Shown here: positions 34,395-41,606 of the stretch, piece after piece
Position numbering within the stretch: position 1 is the first letter of the stretch
How the letters are laid out: each line of letters starts with the position of its first letter
NCBI GenBank assembly: GCA_021818125.1
Contig: JAKAFG010000001.1
Coordinates: 1-44,273, forward strand
DNA length: 44,273 bases
Source: Pseudomonadota bacterium
GTDB taxonomy: Bacteria; Pseudomonadota; Gammaproteobacteria; Acidithiobacillales; Acidithiobacillaceae
Direction: 5' to 3'
Notes under the pieces: model-generated
What the model was told of the DNA's origin: nothing
What the model saw: only the letters and a program-made list of their open reading frames with translations
Database searches by the model: none
Program-made: the position numbers and the translations under genes

Positions 34395-34673
34395 GTGCCT
34401 GTGACCCTGCGCCTAGACTATCCCATTATCAATCAACTCGGTTTGCATGCGCGGCCTTCGGCTAAATTTGTCAGCCTCTCGGTGCGCTATCCCTGCGCGG
34501 TCTGGTTGGCGCGTAATGGTCAGCGGGTCAATGGTAAGAGCATCATGGGGCTAATGACCCTCGCCGCGGCGCAGGGGACCATTCTGACCCTGGAAACGGA
34601 TGGTGAGGGTGAGCAGGCTTGTGCTGATGCCTTGCTCGCACTTGCGGCGGATCGTTTTGGGGAAGAATCATGA
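34395..34673 (+). CDS. ptsH: phosphocarrier protein HPr
   Basis: This 92-residue protein has the EI-phosphorylated His18 in NQLGLHARPSAKF and the HprK-target Ser49 in VNGKSIMGLMTLAA. It starts with GTG at 34395, with GAAGAGAGG upstream. The serine, together with hprK in the same cluster, indicates dual control by phosphorylation. Its stop overlaps the ptsI start as ATGA. Confidence 0.95.
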   Translation: MPVTLRLDYPIINQLGLHARPSAKFVSLSVRYPCAVWLARNGQRVNGKSIMGLMTLAAAQGTILTLETDGEGEQACADALLALAADRFGEES

Positions 34674-36382
34674 GTTTTGAACTGGCGGGGATTGGTGCCT
34701 CCGGCGGCATCGCCATCGGCAGGGCGCTGGTACTTGAGCCCACCACCCTCGATATTCCTGAGCATTTACTGCTGCCTGAAGCCGTAGAGCCGGAAGTGTT
34801 GCGCCTGCGTGCGGCCTTGAGCAGCGCCCGGGATGAGCTGTTCTCGGTGCGCGACGCGATCCCGAGCGATGCCCCGCAAGATACGCGTCTTTTTATCGAT
34901 GCGCACTTGTTGATGCTCGATGATCCGGCGCTGCGCGAGCGGCCCTTGCGGTCTATTCGTGATGAACATCGCAATGCAGCATGGGCTATCCATTTGGAGC
35001 GGGAGCGGCTGCTGGAGATTTTTGACCGCATGGAAGACGCGTATTTGCGCGCCAAGCGGGAAGATATTATTCAGGTGATAGACCGGGTTCTGCGCCATCT
35101 GATTGGTGTAAAGACCCCCGTCCTGCAGAGCGCCGAGGGCCAGATCATCATCGCCGAAGATCTGACGCCGGCCGATACGGTGTTGATGAAAAAAGACAAG
35201 GTGCTCGCCTGGGTAACCGACTTTGGTGCAGCGAACTCTCACTCCGCTATTCTGGCCAGAAGTCTCGGACTTCCGGCCGTGGTCGGCACGCACTCGGCGA
35301 CGCGCCTGCTGCGCAGTGGTGATGTGGTGATTGTCGATGGGGACCAGGGTATCCTGCTGGTTGCGCCGGATGCCCTGATATTGCGGCAATATCAGGCTTT
35401 GCAGGAGCAGCGGCAACGGCGTCGGCGGTTGTTGGAAGAGCAGCGCGATCTGCCCGCGATAACTGTAGACGGGGTGCCTATTTATCTGCGCGCTAATATT
35501 GAATTGCCAGATGATATCGATATGGTGCGGCGCATGAATGCGGATGGTGTCGGCCTTTATCGCAGCGAGTTTCTCTTCATGAATCGCCCGGACATCCCGG
35601 ATGAGGAAGAGCAATTCCACGCCTTTGCCCGAGTGGTAGAGCAGATGGATGGGGCACCAGTGACCATCCGTTCTCTCGACATCGGCGCCGACAAGGGCCT
35701 GCGTGATGACGATGCGGGGCTCCACGCTGCGCTCAATCCGGCCCTTGGCTTGCGCGGGCTGCGTCTTTGTCTGCGGCGTCCGGAATGGTTCCGGCCGCAT
35801 CTGCGCGCCATTCTTCGCGCTTCGGCATTGGGGCCGATACGACTGATGCTGCCCATGCTCAGCAGTATGGGGCAATTACTGCAAACCCGGGCGCTGGTCA
35901 GTGAGTTGCAGACAGAATTGCGCGCCGAAGGGCACGCCTGTGATGTGGATATGCCGCTGGGCATTATGGTGGAAGTGCCTGCCGTGGCCATGGCAGCGCA
36001 CTACTTTGCCGGGCGGGCAGATTTTTTCTCCATCGGCACTAACGATCTGATTCAGTACGCGCTGGCAGTGGATCGCGGTGATGATGACGTCAATGATCTC
36101 TTTGACCCCCTGCATGCCGGGGTATTGGCGATGATTCAATACACCATCACCGCCGGTCATGCACGGGGCATCCCGGTAGCGATGTGCGGCGAGATGGCGG
36201 CGAACCCGGCCTTTACAGCGCTGTTACTGGGATTGGGGTTGCGTGAATTCAGCATGTATCCCGGCGCTATTCCCGAGGTCAAGGAGGTGATCCGGCAGAC
36301 CACTATCGCGGATGCGGAGGCGCTGGCTGCCCGCGCGCTTTCCGGAGAATGGCCGGTGCTGACGGGGGGCGGGCATAGTTAG
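34670..36382 (+). CDS. ptsI: PTS enzyme I (phosphoenolpyruvate-protein phosphotransferase)
   Basis: This 570-residue enzyme starts the phosphorelay from PEP to HPr. The phosphorylated His191 is in TDFGAANSHSAILARSLGLP; the usual GGRTSH is here GAANSH. The PEP-binding barrel shows YRSEFLFMNRPDIPDEEEQ, SLDIGADKG, FFSIGTNDLIQYALAVDR and the active Cys506 in VAMCGEMAANP. There is no GAF domain, so it is the sugar-type EI rather than EI(Ntr). With HPr it probably serves PtsN and the EIIA(Man) protein. Confidence 0.96.
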   Translation: MSFELAGIGASGGIAIGRALVLEPTTLDIPEHLLLPEAVEPEVLRLRAALSSARDELFSVRDAIPSDAPQDTRLFIDAHLLMLDDPALRERPLRSIRDEHRNAAWAIHLERERLLEIFDRMEDAYLRAKREDIIQVIDRVLRHLIGVKTPVLQSAEGQIIIAEDLTPADTVLMKKDKVLAWVTDFGAANSHSAILARSLGLPAVVGTHSATRLLRSGDVVIVDGDQGILLVAPDALILRQYQALQEQRQRRRRLLEEQRDLPAITVDGVPIYLRANIELPDDIDMVRRMNADGVGLYRSEFLFMNRPDIPDEEEQFHAFARVVEQMDGAPVTIRSLDIGADKGLRDDDAGLHAALNPALGLRGLRLCLRRPEWFRPHLRAILRASALGPIRLMLPMLSSMGQLLQTRALVSELQTELRAEGHACDVDMPLGIMVEVPAVAMAAHYFAGRADFFSIGTNDLIQYALAVDRGDDDVNDLFDPLHAGVLAMIQYTITAGHARGIPVAMCGEMAANPAFTALLLGLGLREFSMYPGAIPEVKEVIRQTTIADAEALAARALSGEWPVLTGGGHS

Positions 36383-36419
36383 GCTGAGCCTGCGCAGGAT
36401 TACGACGTCTGTTATCGTC

Positions 36420-37652
36420 GTGTTGATCCTCATCGTTTCGGCTGCTGTGCTGTTTTGGTTCGTGGGTGGTCCCCGCTACGTTTTAGAGGGGGTCTTGGCT
36501 GCCCGCTTGCAGCGGCCGGTGCATCTCGCCGCCAACCCGGAATGGCATTGGGGAAAACAAGAATTGCGATTCACGTTACCGGGTCTGCGCGTCGGCCCGG
36601 CGGCCCACCCTCAGTTCAGCGCCAGTCGACTCATGGTGGTGTTAGACTGGCGCCCCCTCCTGCACGGCCAGGTGCAACTCCAGCAAATCGTACTCGATGC
36701 GCCTGTGCTTAACGGGCCATGGAAAGGCGCCGCTAACGCAGGTGGTGCTGCGCTTTCCCTGCCAGGTAAGATGATAATTCGCGATGGCACGCTGCGCTGG
36801 CCGGGTGTGGCCGGACATACCCTGTCCCTAACGGCCGTGAATGGGCAGGTGCTGGCGAAGGGACCCAGTCAGTTGGCGGGTGGCTGGCACTGGCGGGGAA
36901 AAGGCGGGCGCTGGCATTTTGCGGCCGAGATGGGGTCGGCGCCTGCGCTGTTCGCGCGGAATATTTCTTTGCAAGTGGGTACAACGCTTGATCCGACGCT
37001 GCTGCAGGTGGCTATTCCGACGCTCCAAAGCGCGGCAAAGGACATGGTCTTGCCGACGTTGCGCGTCCGCTGGCAAGCGCGTGGGCAAGGTCCGGCACAG
37101 TTGCGCTTGCAGGCGTTACGTCTGAACATGGCGCAAAGCCAGCTTGCGGTGCAGGAAGGCGCGCTGACAGTGGGGGATGACCTGGCACTCCAAGTCCAAA
37201 CAGTGGGTCTTAACTGGAAGATATTGCGGGGTCATCTGGCCTATCAGATCACCATCCGGCGCTTGCCCCAGTTGGCCACCCGCTGGGGGCTGTCCCTGCC
37301 GAAGTGGACAGACCCTAATGCTTTGCAACGATTGACGTCGACGGGCACAATCCAGTTAGACAATCCCTATTTCCAGTGGGCTGTCACCCAGAGCGAGTTG
37401 GATGACAGCGCCTGGACGGGCAAAATATCCGGGACCTGGAACCCGCTGGCTATTCATGTCAATCTGCGCGTGGCGCAACTCAATCTCGGCCGCTATCTGC
37501 CTGCTCCCCAACCGGGCACAGCGTCGCCGCTTCCCGCAGTACCGCAGCAGTGGCCAGTGACTGGTGAAATTCACATCGCAAAGCTGCTTTGGGGTAAAAT
37601 TAGCGCCCGCGATCTGGTTATTCGCAGCACAGCCTCCAAGGCGCGGCCATGA
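36420..37652 (+). CDS. AsmA-like protein, membrane-anchored
   Basis: This protein of about 410 residues has one N-terminal membrane segment (LILIVSAAVLFWFVGG) followed by a long periplasmic beta-rich region with AsmA-type features (FTLPGLRVGPAAHPQFSA, VVLDWRPLLHGQVQLQQIVL). AsmA-like proteins are thought to aid phospholipid transport to the outer membrane. The first ordinary start is GTG at 36420, but in-frame codons upstream to 36363 read without stop and encode a basic stretch (LRRITTSVIVV). The real start could therefore be an upstream CTG (36384 or 36390), which would give a better positive-inside anchor. It overlaps mutY by four bases, an association common in gammaproteobacteria. Confidence 0.8.
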   Translation: MLILIVSAAVLFWFVGGPRYVLEGVLAARLQRPVHLAANPEWHWGKQELRFTLPGLRVGPAAHPQFSASRLMVVLDWRPLLHGQVQLQQIVLDAPVLNGPWKGAANAGGAALSLPGKMIIRDGTLRWPGVAGHTLSLTAVNGQVLAKGPSQLAGGWHWRGKGGRWHFAAEMGSAPALFARNISLQVGTTLDPTLLQVAIPTLQSAAKDMVLPTLRVRWQARGQGPAQLRLQALRLNMAQSQLAVQEGALTVGDDLALQVQTVGLNWKILRGHLAYQITIRRLPQLATRWGLSLPKWTDPNALQRLTSTGTIQLDNPYFQWAVTQSELDDSAWTGKISGTWNPLAIHVNLRVAQLNLGRYLPAPQPGTASPLPAVPQQWPVTGEIHIAKLLWGKISARDLVIRSTASKARP

Positions 37653-38758
37653 TCCCCATCGCCGAAACCCTGCTGGACTGGTACGCCCGCCACGGGCGCC
37701 ACGACCTGCCGTGGCGCCAGACCCGCGATCCCTATCGCCTCTGGCTTGCAGAAATCATGTTGCAGCAAACCCAGGTGGAGAGCGCCAAGCCGTATTACGT
37801 CCGCTTTCTGCAAGCCTTGCCGAACTGGCGGGCACTGGCAGCGGCGCCGCAGGATCAAGTGCTCGCCCTGTGGAGTGGGCTCGGTTATTACGCCCGTGCC
37901 CGCAACGCCCAGCGCGCGGCGCAGGAGGTGGTCACGGGCTTCGGCGGCCACTTTCCCGATACCCTCGAAGATGCCGTCACCCTGCCGGGAGTGGGCCGCA
38001 GTACTGCCGCTGCGGTGCTCGCCAGTGCTTTCGGACAAAGACAGGCCATCCTCGACGCCAATGCCCGGCGCGTGCTCATCCGTAGCCATGCCATAGATGC
38101 TGATCCGAAGGCCGCTGCAACGCAGCAGTGGCTCTGGACACTGGCCAGCGCCCTTACTCCTGAGGATGCCCATGGCTACAATCAGGCCATTCAGGACCTC
38201 GGTGCCATGATCTGCACCCCACGCCAGCCGCGCTGCCCGAATTGCCCTTTGGCTAGCCGTTGTATGGCCCATGCCCAAGGACGCAGTCATGCCCTGCCCG
38301 TGACGGTTAACAGGCCCCCAAAACCGCAGCGCTGTGCCTTTTTTCTCCTGGTCGCGGATATGGAAGGGCGGATATTGCTGGAAAAACGGCCGGATTCCGG
38401 CATCTGGGGCGGGCTCTGGTGCCTACCGCAGGCGGCGCCCGATGGCGGCGAATTTTCCATCCTTTGCAACGATACCCTTCATCCGCTGGAAGACACCCCT
38501 GCCGTACGGCAATTTTTGCAAGAGGCATGGTCGCGTCGTTTGAGGCTGGATCTCCAGTTGATGGCGCTGGAGGAAGAGCAGCAACATGTTTTTACCCACT
38601 TCCAGTTGCGTTTTCGCTGTGCGCATGCGCGCGTTTTGGACAGCGCTGTTGCGGATTCGGCCGCCACTCTGCGCTGGTATCGTCCCGCAGACGCTCTGAC
38701 ACAAGGTTTGCCCACGCCCATTCGACGAATTCTAAGGAATCTCGGCGGCGGTCGCTGA
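37649..38758 (+). CDS. mutY: A/G-specific adenine DNA glycosylase
   Basis: This 369-residue base-excision enzyme removes adenine opposite 8-oxoguanine. It shows DLPWRQTRDPYRLWLAEIML, QQTQV, LWSGLGYYARARN, the helix-hairpin-helix LPGVGRSTAAAVLA, and the [4Fe-4S] ligands in C-x6-C-x2-C-x5-C (CTPRQPRCPNCPLASRC). A C-terminal NUDIX-like domain recognises 8-oxoG (ILLEKRPDSGIWGGLWCLPQ). In many MutY proteins the segment here reading LDANARRVL is LDGNVxRV; this is a modest variation. Confidence 0.95.
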   Translation: MIPIAETLLDWYARHGRHDLPWRQTRDPYRLWLAEIMLQQTQVESAKPYYVRFLQALPNWRALAAAPQDQVLALWSGLGYYARARNAQRAAQEVVTGFGGHFPDTLEDAVTLPGVGRSTAAAVLASAFGQRQAILDANARRVLIRSHAIDADPKAAATQQWLWTLASALTPEDAHGYNQAIQDLGAMICTPRQPRCPNCPLASRCMAHAQGRSHALPVTVNRPPKPQRCAFFLLVADMEGRILLEKRPDSGIWGGLWCLPQAAPDGGEFSILCNDTLHPLEDTPAVRQFLQEAWSRRLRLDLQLMALEEEQQHVFTHFQLRFRCAHARVLDSAVADSAATLRWYRPADALTQGLPTPIRRILRNLGGGR

Positions 38759-38887
38759 TCCTCTATTTTGCTACGTGTACCGCCAAGTTAAGCAGCCATG
38801 CCGTGCGGCTTATTCCTGAGCGGCGAGTTCAGGTAATATAGAGCCACACAGCGTTATCCATCCCAGAACCATTGAGGAACTTCCGTT

Positions 38888-39160
38888 ATGTCACGAATGG
38901 TACAGTGCGTAAAACTTGGCCACGAGGCCGAAGGTCTTGATCGTCCGCCTTATCCTGGCGCCCTTGGCGCGCGAATTTATCAAGAGGTCTCTAAGGAGGC
39001 CTGGCAGGGTTGGCTCAAACATCAGACCATGCTCATCAACGAATACCGTCTTTCTCCCATTGATCCCAAGTCGCGGACATTTCTGGAAAAACAGATGGAT
39101 GCCTATTTCTTTGGCGAGGGTGCCCCGGCACCTGAAGGCTACATACCGCCTGCGCCCTAA
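38888..39160 (+). CDS. yggX: probable Fe(2+)-trafficking protein (YggX family)
   Basis: This 90-residue protein shows the whole YggX pattern: MVQCVKLGHEAEGLDRPPYPG, RIYQEVSKEAWQGWLKHQTM, LINEYRLSP and KQMDAYFFGEG. It protects iron-sulfur enzymes from oxidation and may move ferrous iron. The single Cys in MVQCVKL is conserved. GAGGAA precedes the ATG. It follows mutY by 129 bases, the same order as in E. coli. Confidence 0.95.
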   Translation: MSRMVQCVKLGHEAEGLDRPPYPGALGARIYQEVSKEAWQGWLKHQTMLINEYRLSPIDPKSRTFLEKQMDAYFFGEGAPAPEGYIPPAP

Positions 39161-39222
39161 AACCCCTTAATAGATGCTACAGGGCGCTTTCCGGAGTGCC
39201 CCGCAATCCGCGCAGACCCTGA

Positions 39223-39240
39223 CGTCGTTGCCGGACGACA
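39223..39240 (+). promoter_or_regulatory. possible enhancer (activator) site 1, CGTC-N10-GACA
   Basis: CGTCGTTGCCGGACGACA is an imperfect palindrome (arms CGTCGT and ACGACA). The core spacing YGTC-N10-GACR equals that of the second site at 39289. As I recall, the E. coli sigma-54 activator GlrR binds TGTC-N10-GACA. It lies about 360 bases before the predicted start of transcription. Binding is inference. Confidence 0.35.
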
Positions 39241-39288
39241 GGCGCGAAGCGCGCCAGACCAAGCCGTTATTGCAAGGCTGCCAAGTCC

Positions 39289-39306
39289 TGTCGCCTAAAG
39301 GTGACG
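39289..39306 (+). promoter_or_regulatory. possible enhancer (activator) site 2, TGTC-N10-GACG
   Basis: TGTCGCCTAAAGGTGACG has arms TGTCGCC and GGTGACG around TAAA and the same N10 core spacing as the site at 39223. It would also form an RNA hairpin, so a transcribed structure is the alternative reading. Confidence 0.35.
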
Positions 39307-39564
39307 CACTGGCTTCTCTTCCTTGTTCCCTCTTCCCTGTTTTTGCTTGGGTGATGGTGATGCATTTCTGTCTTTTGTCCTCGTACGCTGTTTGTTAACA
39401 CCATGTATATATGAATGCTTTTTTAAAGTGATGTCTGTTCAGCATCCAAAAGACGCGAGGCGGAGCTCCTTCCCACCTGCAGGCACATCGGATATAAGCG
39501 ACTCATCAACGCTCTCCAATGCCGGGTGGTAAAATAATATCAATTAAAAACATACAATTAAATG

Positions 39565-39584
39565 TTGGCACGACTCGTGCTTTT
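39565..39584 (+). promoter_or_regulatory. sigma-54 (-24/-12) promoter candidate
   Basis: TTGGCACGACTCGTGCTTTT has a perfect -24 box TTGGCACG, and a -12 box GTGC (consensus TTGC, one mismatch). Exactly 10 bases separate the invariant GG (39567-39568) and GC (39579-39580). Transcription would begin near 39592, about 64 bases before the ATG at 39656. An AT-rich block directly upstream could bend or bind IHF. Caution: GCACGACTCGTGC inside it is also a perfect 13-base palindrome, so it may instead, or also, be an operator. Confidence 0.7.
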
Positions 39585-39655
39585 GCCTCTTCGCTGTCGA
39601 AAAACGGCACCGCCGAGCGCGGAAACTGGAACCACTTTTTGAGGAGAGCTTACCA

Positions 39656-39919
39656 ATGAAGAAGATTGTTGCCCTGACGGCTGCCCTGTCCTTCCTGACT
39701 GCCACTGCTGCCTTTGCTACCGAAGTCCCCGCCGCCGCAAAGGCCCCGGAAAAGACCATGGAGCACAAAGCCCCTATGCACAAGGCCATGGAGAAGAAGA
39801 CCGAGCACAAGAAGATTGAGCACAAGAAGGTCGAAAAAAAGGCTCCTGAGCACAAAGTGATGGAGAAAAAGTCCGAAGTGAAGAAGCCTGTCGAGAAGAA
39901 GGCTGAGCCTGCGGCCTAG
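39656..39919 (+). CDS. small exported Lys/Glu/His-rich protein, unknown function
   Basis: This 87-residue product has a clear Sec signal peptide (MKKIVALTAALSFLTATAAF, cleavage after Ala21, AFA|TE). The mature 66 residues hold 19 Lys, 12 Glu and 5 His, with no Cys and no aromatic residue, arranged as degenerate EHK/EKK units (EHKAPMHKAMEKKTEHKKIE). It should be disordered or helical, and strongly basic at acid pH. GAGGAGAG lies 8 bases before the ATG, a sigma-54-like promoter is upstream and a strong terminator downstream, so it is a single-gene transcript that can be well expressed. I recognise no family. A periplasmic binder of anions, metals or cell-wall polymers is conceivable but unproven. 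Confidence 0.85.
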   Translation: MKKIVALTAALSFLTATAAFATEVPAAAKAPEKTMEHKAPMHKAMEKKTEHKKIEHKKVEKKAPEHKVMEKKSEVKKPVEKKAEPAA

Positions 39920-40404
39920 GGATTTATCGGGTTGCGCCTCTGCGGCCTGACCTGCTGAGTTCTGATTTCTAAACCTGGGGTTTAAAAACCCCAGGTTTTT
40001 TTGATATCTGCGATTCGCAGCATTCAGACATTATCCCCGTCAAAATCTATAATGCAGACTCATGTTGATCAAACGGCCCGGACCCGGCAGCAGCGTTCCG
40101 TACGACATGAGCCGCTGGCCCAGATAAACCCCGCCTAACGAGGCTGCTAGTAAAACTGGTTGAGGGCGTTTTCCAGATGCGGTCTCCCGGCTTGGCGAAT
40201 TTTCTGATGTTTAAGACGGGTTATGGTCGAAGTTACGTTTGGCGCCAGACAACGTTGGCTCGCTGACAAATGTATAAACATCACAGTAGATAGTTGGTGC
40301 AAGTTATATCAAAAGGTGCATGGCATCCAAAAACATTATTATTACTCATTGCTGTAAGGATAGACTAAAATTCTACTACCGAACCCCAAAGGGATAATTA
40401 TGTC
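39920..40404 (+). other. 485-base intergenic stretch before the PQQ-type gene
   Basis: Apart from the terminator at 39971-40002 I find no gene, tRNA or sigma-54 motif here. The second half is AT-rich (about 40270-40400), with a weak possible -10 (TAAAAT, 40366-40371) that has only a poor -35 about 17 bases before it. The inverted repeat ATGT-ATAA-ACAT near 40270 and the palindrome TTGATCAA near 40064 are too short to assign. Confidence 0.55.
39971..40002 (+). terminator. strong Rho-independent terminator
   Basis: AAACCTGGGGTT (39971-39982), the loop TAAA, and AACCCCAGGTTT (39987-39998) pair perfectly over 12 bp and run into a T7 tract. It closes the transcript of the small exported protein. 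Confidence 0.95.
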
Positions 40405-41592
40405 ATGCGCATTGCTCACAGCCTCATAGCCGCCGCAACAATTAGTCTGCCAATAGCCGCCTCAGCGGCGATATCTGCGGCACCAATACAGTGGACAGCA
40501 GATGTCCACGCACCGATTTACAATATTCCACGCGTTGCCGATGGCACGGTCTATGTGAGTACTGCGCAAGCTAAGGGCCCCAATGTTTTTGCTGTGAAGG
40601 AGGGCAAAGTCCTCTGGCGTTTCGCCACGGAAGGGGCGATCCAAATGCCGGTATCTTTGGGCGGGGCACAGGTCTTTGTCGCCTCCGATGTTGGGGACAT
40701 TCATTTCATGCGCGCCATCGATGCTAAAACCGGTGCGTTGATCTGGGACTATACCCGCCATGAACCACCGGAATGCATGTGCAGCCATGTGACGCACTAT
40801 ATTCAGCATCTGCTTTTTGCGGAAACGGATGGCCACAGCCTGTATGCTTTTTACCCTGTCGGAAAAATCCCGGATCATCGCCTTTGGACCTTTGTTGGTG
40901 ATGGTGCCAAGCTGACCCCTCCCGTTCTGGCAGATAGTACAGTCATCTTTGGTTCTGCGGACCACAACGTCTATGGGTTGGTCGATAACACCGGGAAAAT
41001 CCGCTGGCAGCAAAAAACTGGCTATGCCTTTGTTGCGCAACCTGCGGTTTGGGAACACACGGTAATCCTGGGCAACCGCGGCGGCACCGTGCATGCGTAT
41101 TCGACGACGACGGGCAAGCCACTGTGGAATTTCACGACTAACGGGCCCATTGATACAGCCGCGCTCATTTGGCATGACTGGGCATTTGTTGCATCTGGGG
41201 CAGGAGGCCGCGGCGTCTATGCCCTCTCGGCCAAAACCGGAAAACAGATTTGGTACACTCAGATGACCGACTACACCGCCTATCCCCCGGTCATGGCCAG
41301 GCAAACCCTGATAGTCGCCTCACGGGATGGGCATCTGCTGGGTCTCGCGGCAAAGACGGGGAAAGTGCTCTGGCGTAGCAATTTGCATGGCGTTCCTCTG
41401 TCGCAGCCAGTGCTTTGGCAAGGTGTCGCCGTACTCAAGGTGAATGACCACCAGGTCATGGCCTTCAACGCGCAGAGCGGTCGTCCCGTATGGACCTATC
41501 ACAGCAAGGACGTGGTCACCTCCCCGGTACCTGAAGGCGACCGTGTCTATGTAGGCACGAGCGGCGGAGCGGTAGTAGCCATTGGCCACTGA
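40405..41592 (+). CDS. periplasmic PQQ-type beta-propeller repeat protein with a CxCxH motif
   Basis: This 395-residue protein has a signal peptide (MRIAHSLIAAATISLPIAAS) and then about seven beta-propeller blades of the PQQ/BamB type. Each has a GK-x-W-like turn: GKVLWRFATEG, GALIWDYTRH, GKIRWQQKTG, GKPLWNFTTNG, GKQIWYTQM, GKVLWRSNLHG, GRPVWTYHSK. There is no BamB lipobox and no membrane domain of glucose dehydrogenase. An insertion in the second blade carries PPECMCSHVTHYIQH, with Cys124, Cys126, His128 and His131 as a possible metal site or disulfide. It overlaps the next, porin-like gene by one base. Function not clear; it may be a scaffold or an unconventional quinoprotein. Confidence 0.82.
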   Translation: MRIAHSLIAAATISLPIAASAAISAAPIQWTADVHAPIYNIPRVADGTVYVSTAQAKGPNVFAVKEGKVLWRFATEGAIQMPVSLGGAQVFVASDVGDIHFMRAIDAKTGALIWDYTRHEPPECMCSHVTHYIQHLLFAETDGHSLYAFYPVGKIPDHRLWTFVGDGAKLTPPVLADSTVIFGSADHNVYGLVDNTGKIRWQQKTGYAFVAQPAVWEHTVILGNRGGTVHAYSTTTGKPLWNFTTNGPIDTAALIWHDWAFVASGAGGRGVYALSAKTGKQIWYTQMTDYTAYPPVMARQTLIVASRDGHLLGLAAKTGKVLWRSNLHGVPLSQPVLWQGVAVLKVNDHQVMAFNAQSGRPVWTYHSKDVVTSPVPEGDRVYVGTSGGAVVAIGH

Positions 41593-41606
41593 TGGAGGGT
41601 GAGCAC

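Larger units (their letters stand above)
39161..39655 (+). other. 495-base non-coding stretch with inverted repeats and an AT-rich block
   Basis: No convincing gene lies here; the short open frames have no start signals or protein-like composition. The first part (39182-39306) holds a run of inverted repeats: GGGCGCT/AGTGCCC (39182-39201), CGTCGT/ACGACA (39223-39240), GGCGCG/CGCGCC (39241-39255) and TGTCGCC/GGTGACG (39289-39306). The middle is pyrimidine-rich (about 39310-39390). An AT-rich block follows at about 39530-39563, just before a sigma-54-like promoter. The last 60 bases are the leader of the small exported protein gene. Confidence 0.7.

Noticed and set aside
34766..35875. Long antisense open frame (369 codons) opposite ptsI
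   Set aside because: It is the codon-bias mirror of a strongly supported gene in GC-rich DNA; the composition is rich in His, Gln and Arg and shows no domain. The same applies to 755-1822 opposite gltA and 3583-4560 opposite gshB/algH.
105..39160. A dedicated iron-sulfur island (erpA, gshAB, grxD, bolA, yggX)
   Set aside because: The genes are functionally related but scattered over 39 kb in separate transcripts with ordinary neighbours; no sign of a single system.
39174..39398. 74-codon open frame after yggX
   Set aside because: It has no plausible start signal and passes through all the inverted repeats; its sequence shows no known pattern.
40060..40072. TTGATCAA as an FNR/Anr box
   Set aside because: The FNR site needs TTGAT and ATCAA separated by four bases; here the halves are fused.
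40772..40791. CMCSH as a heme c attachment site
   Set aside because: Heme c needs CxxCH; here the spacing is CxCxH, so covalent heme binding is not expected.
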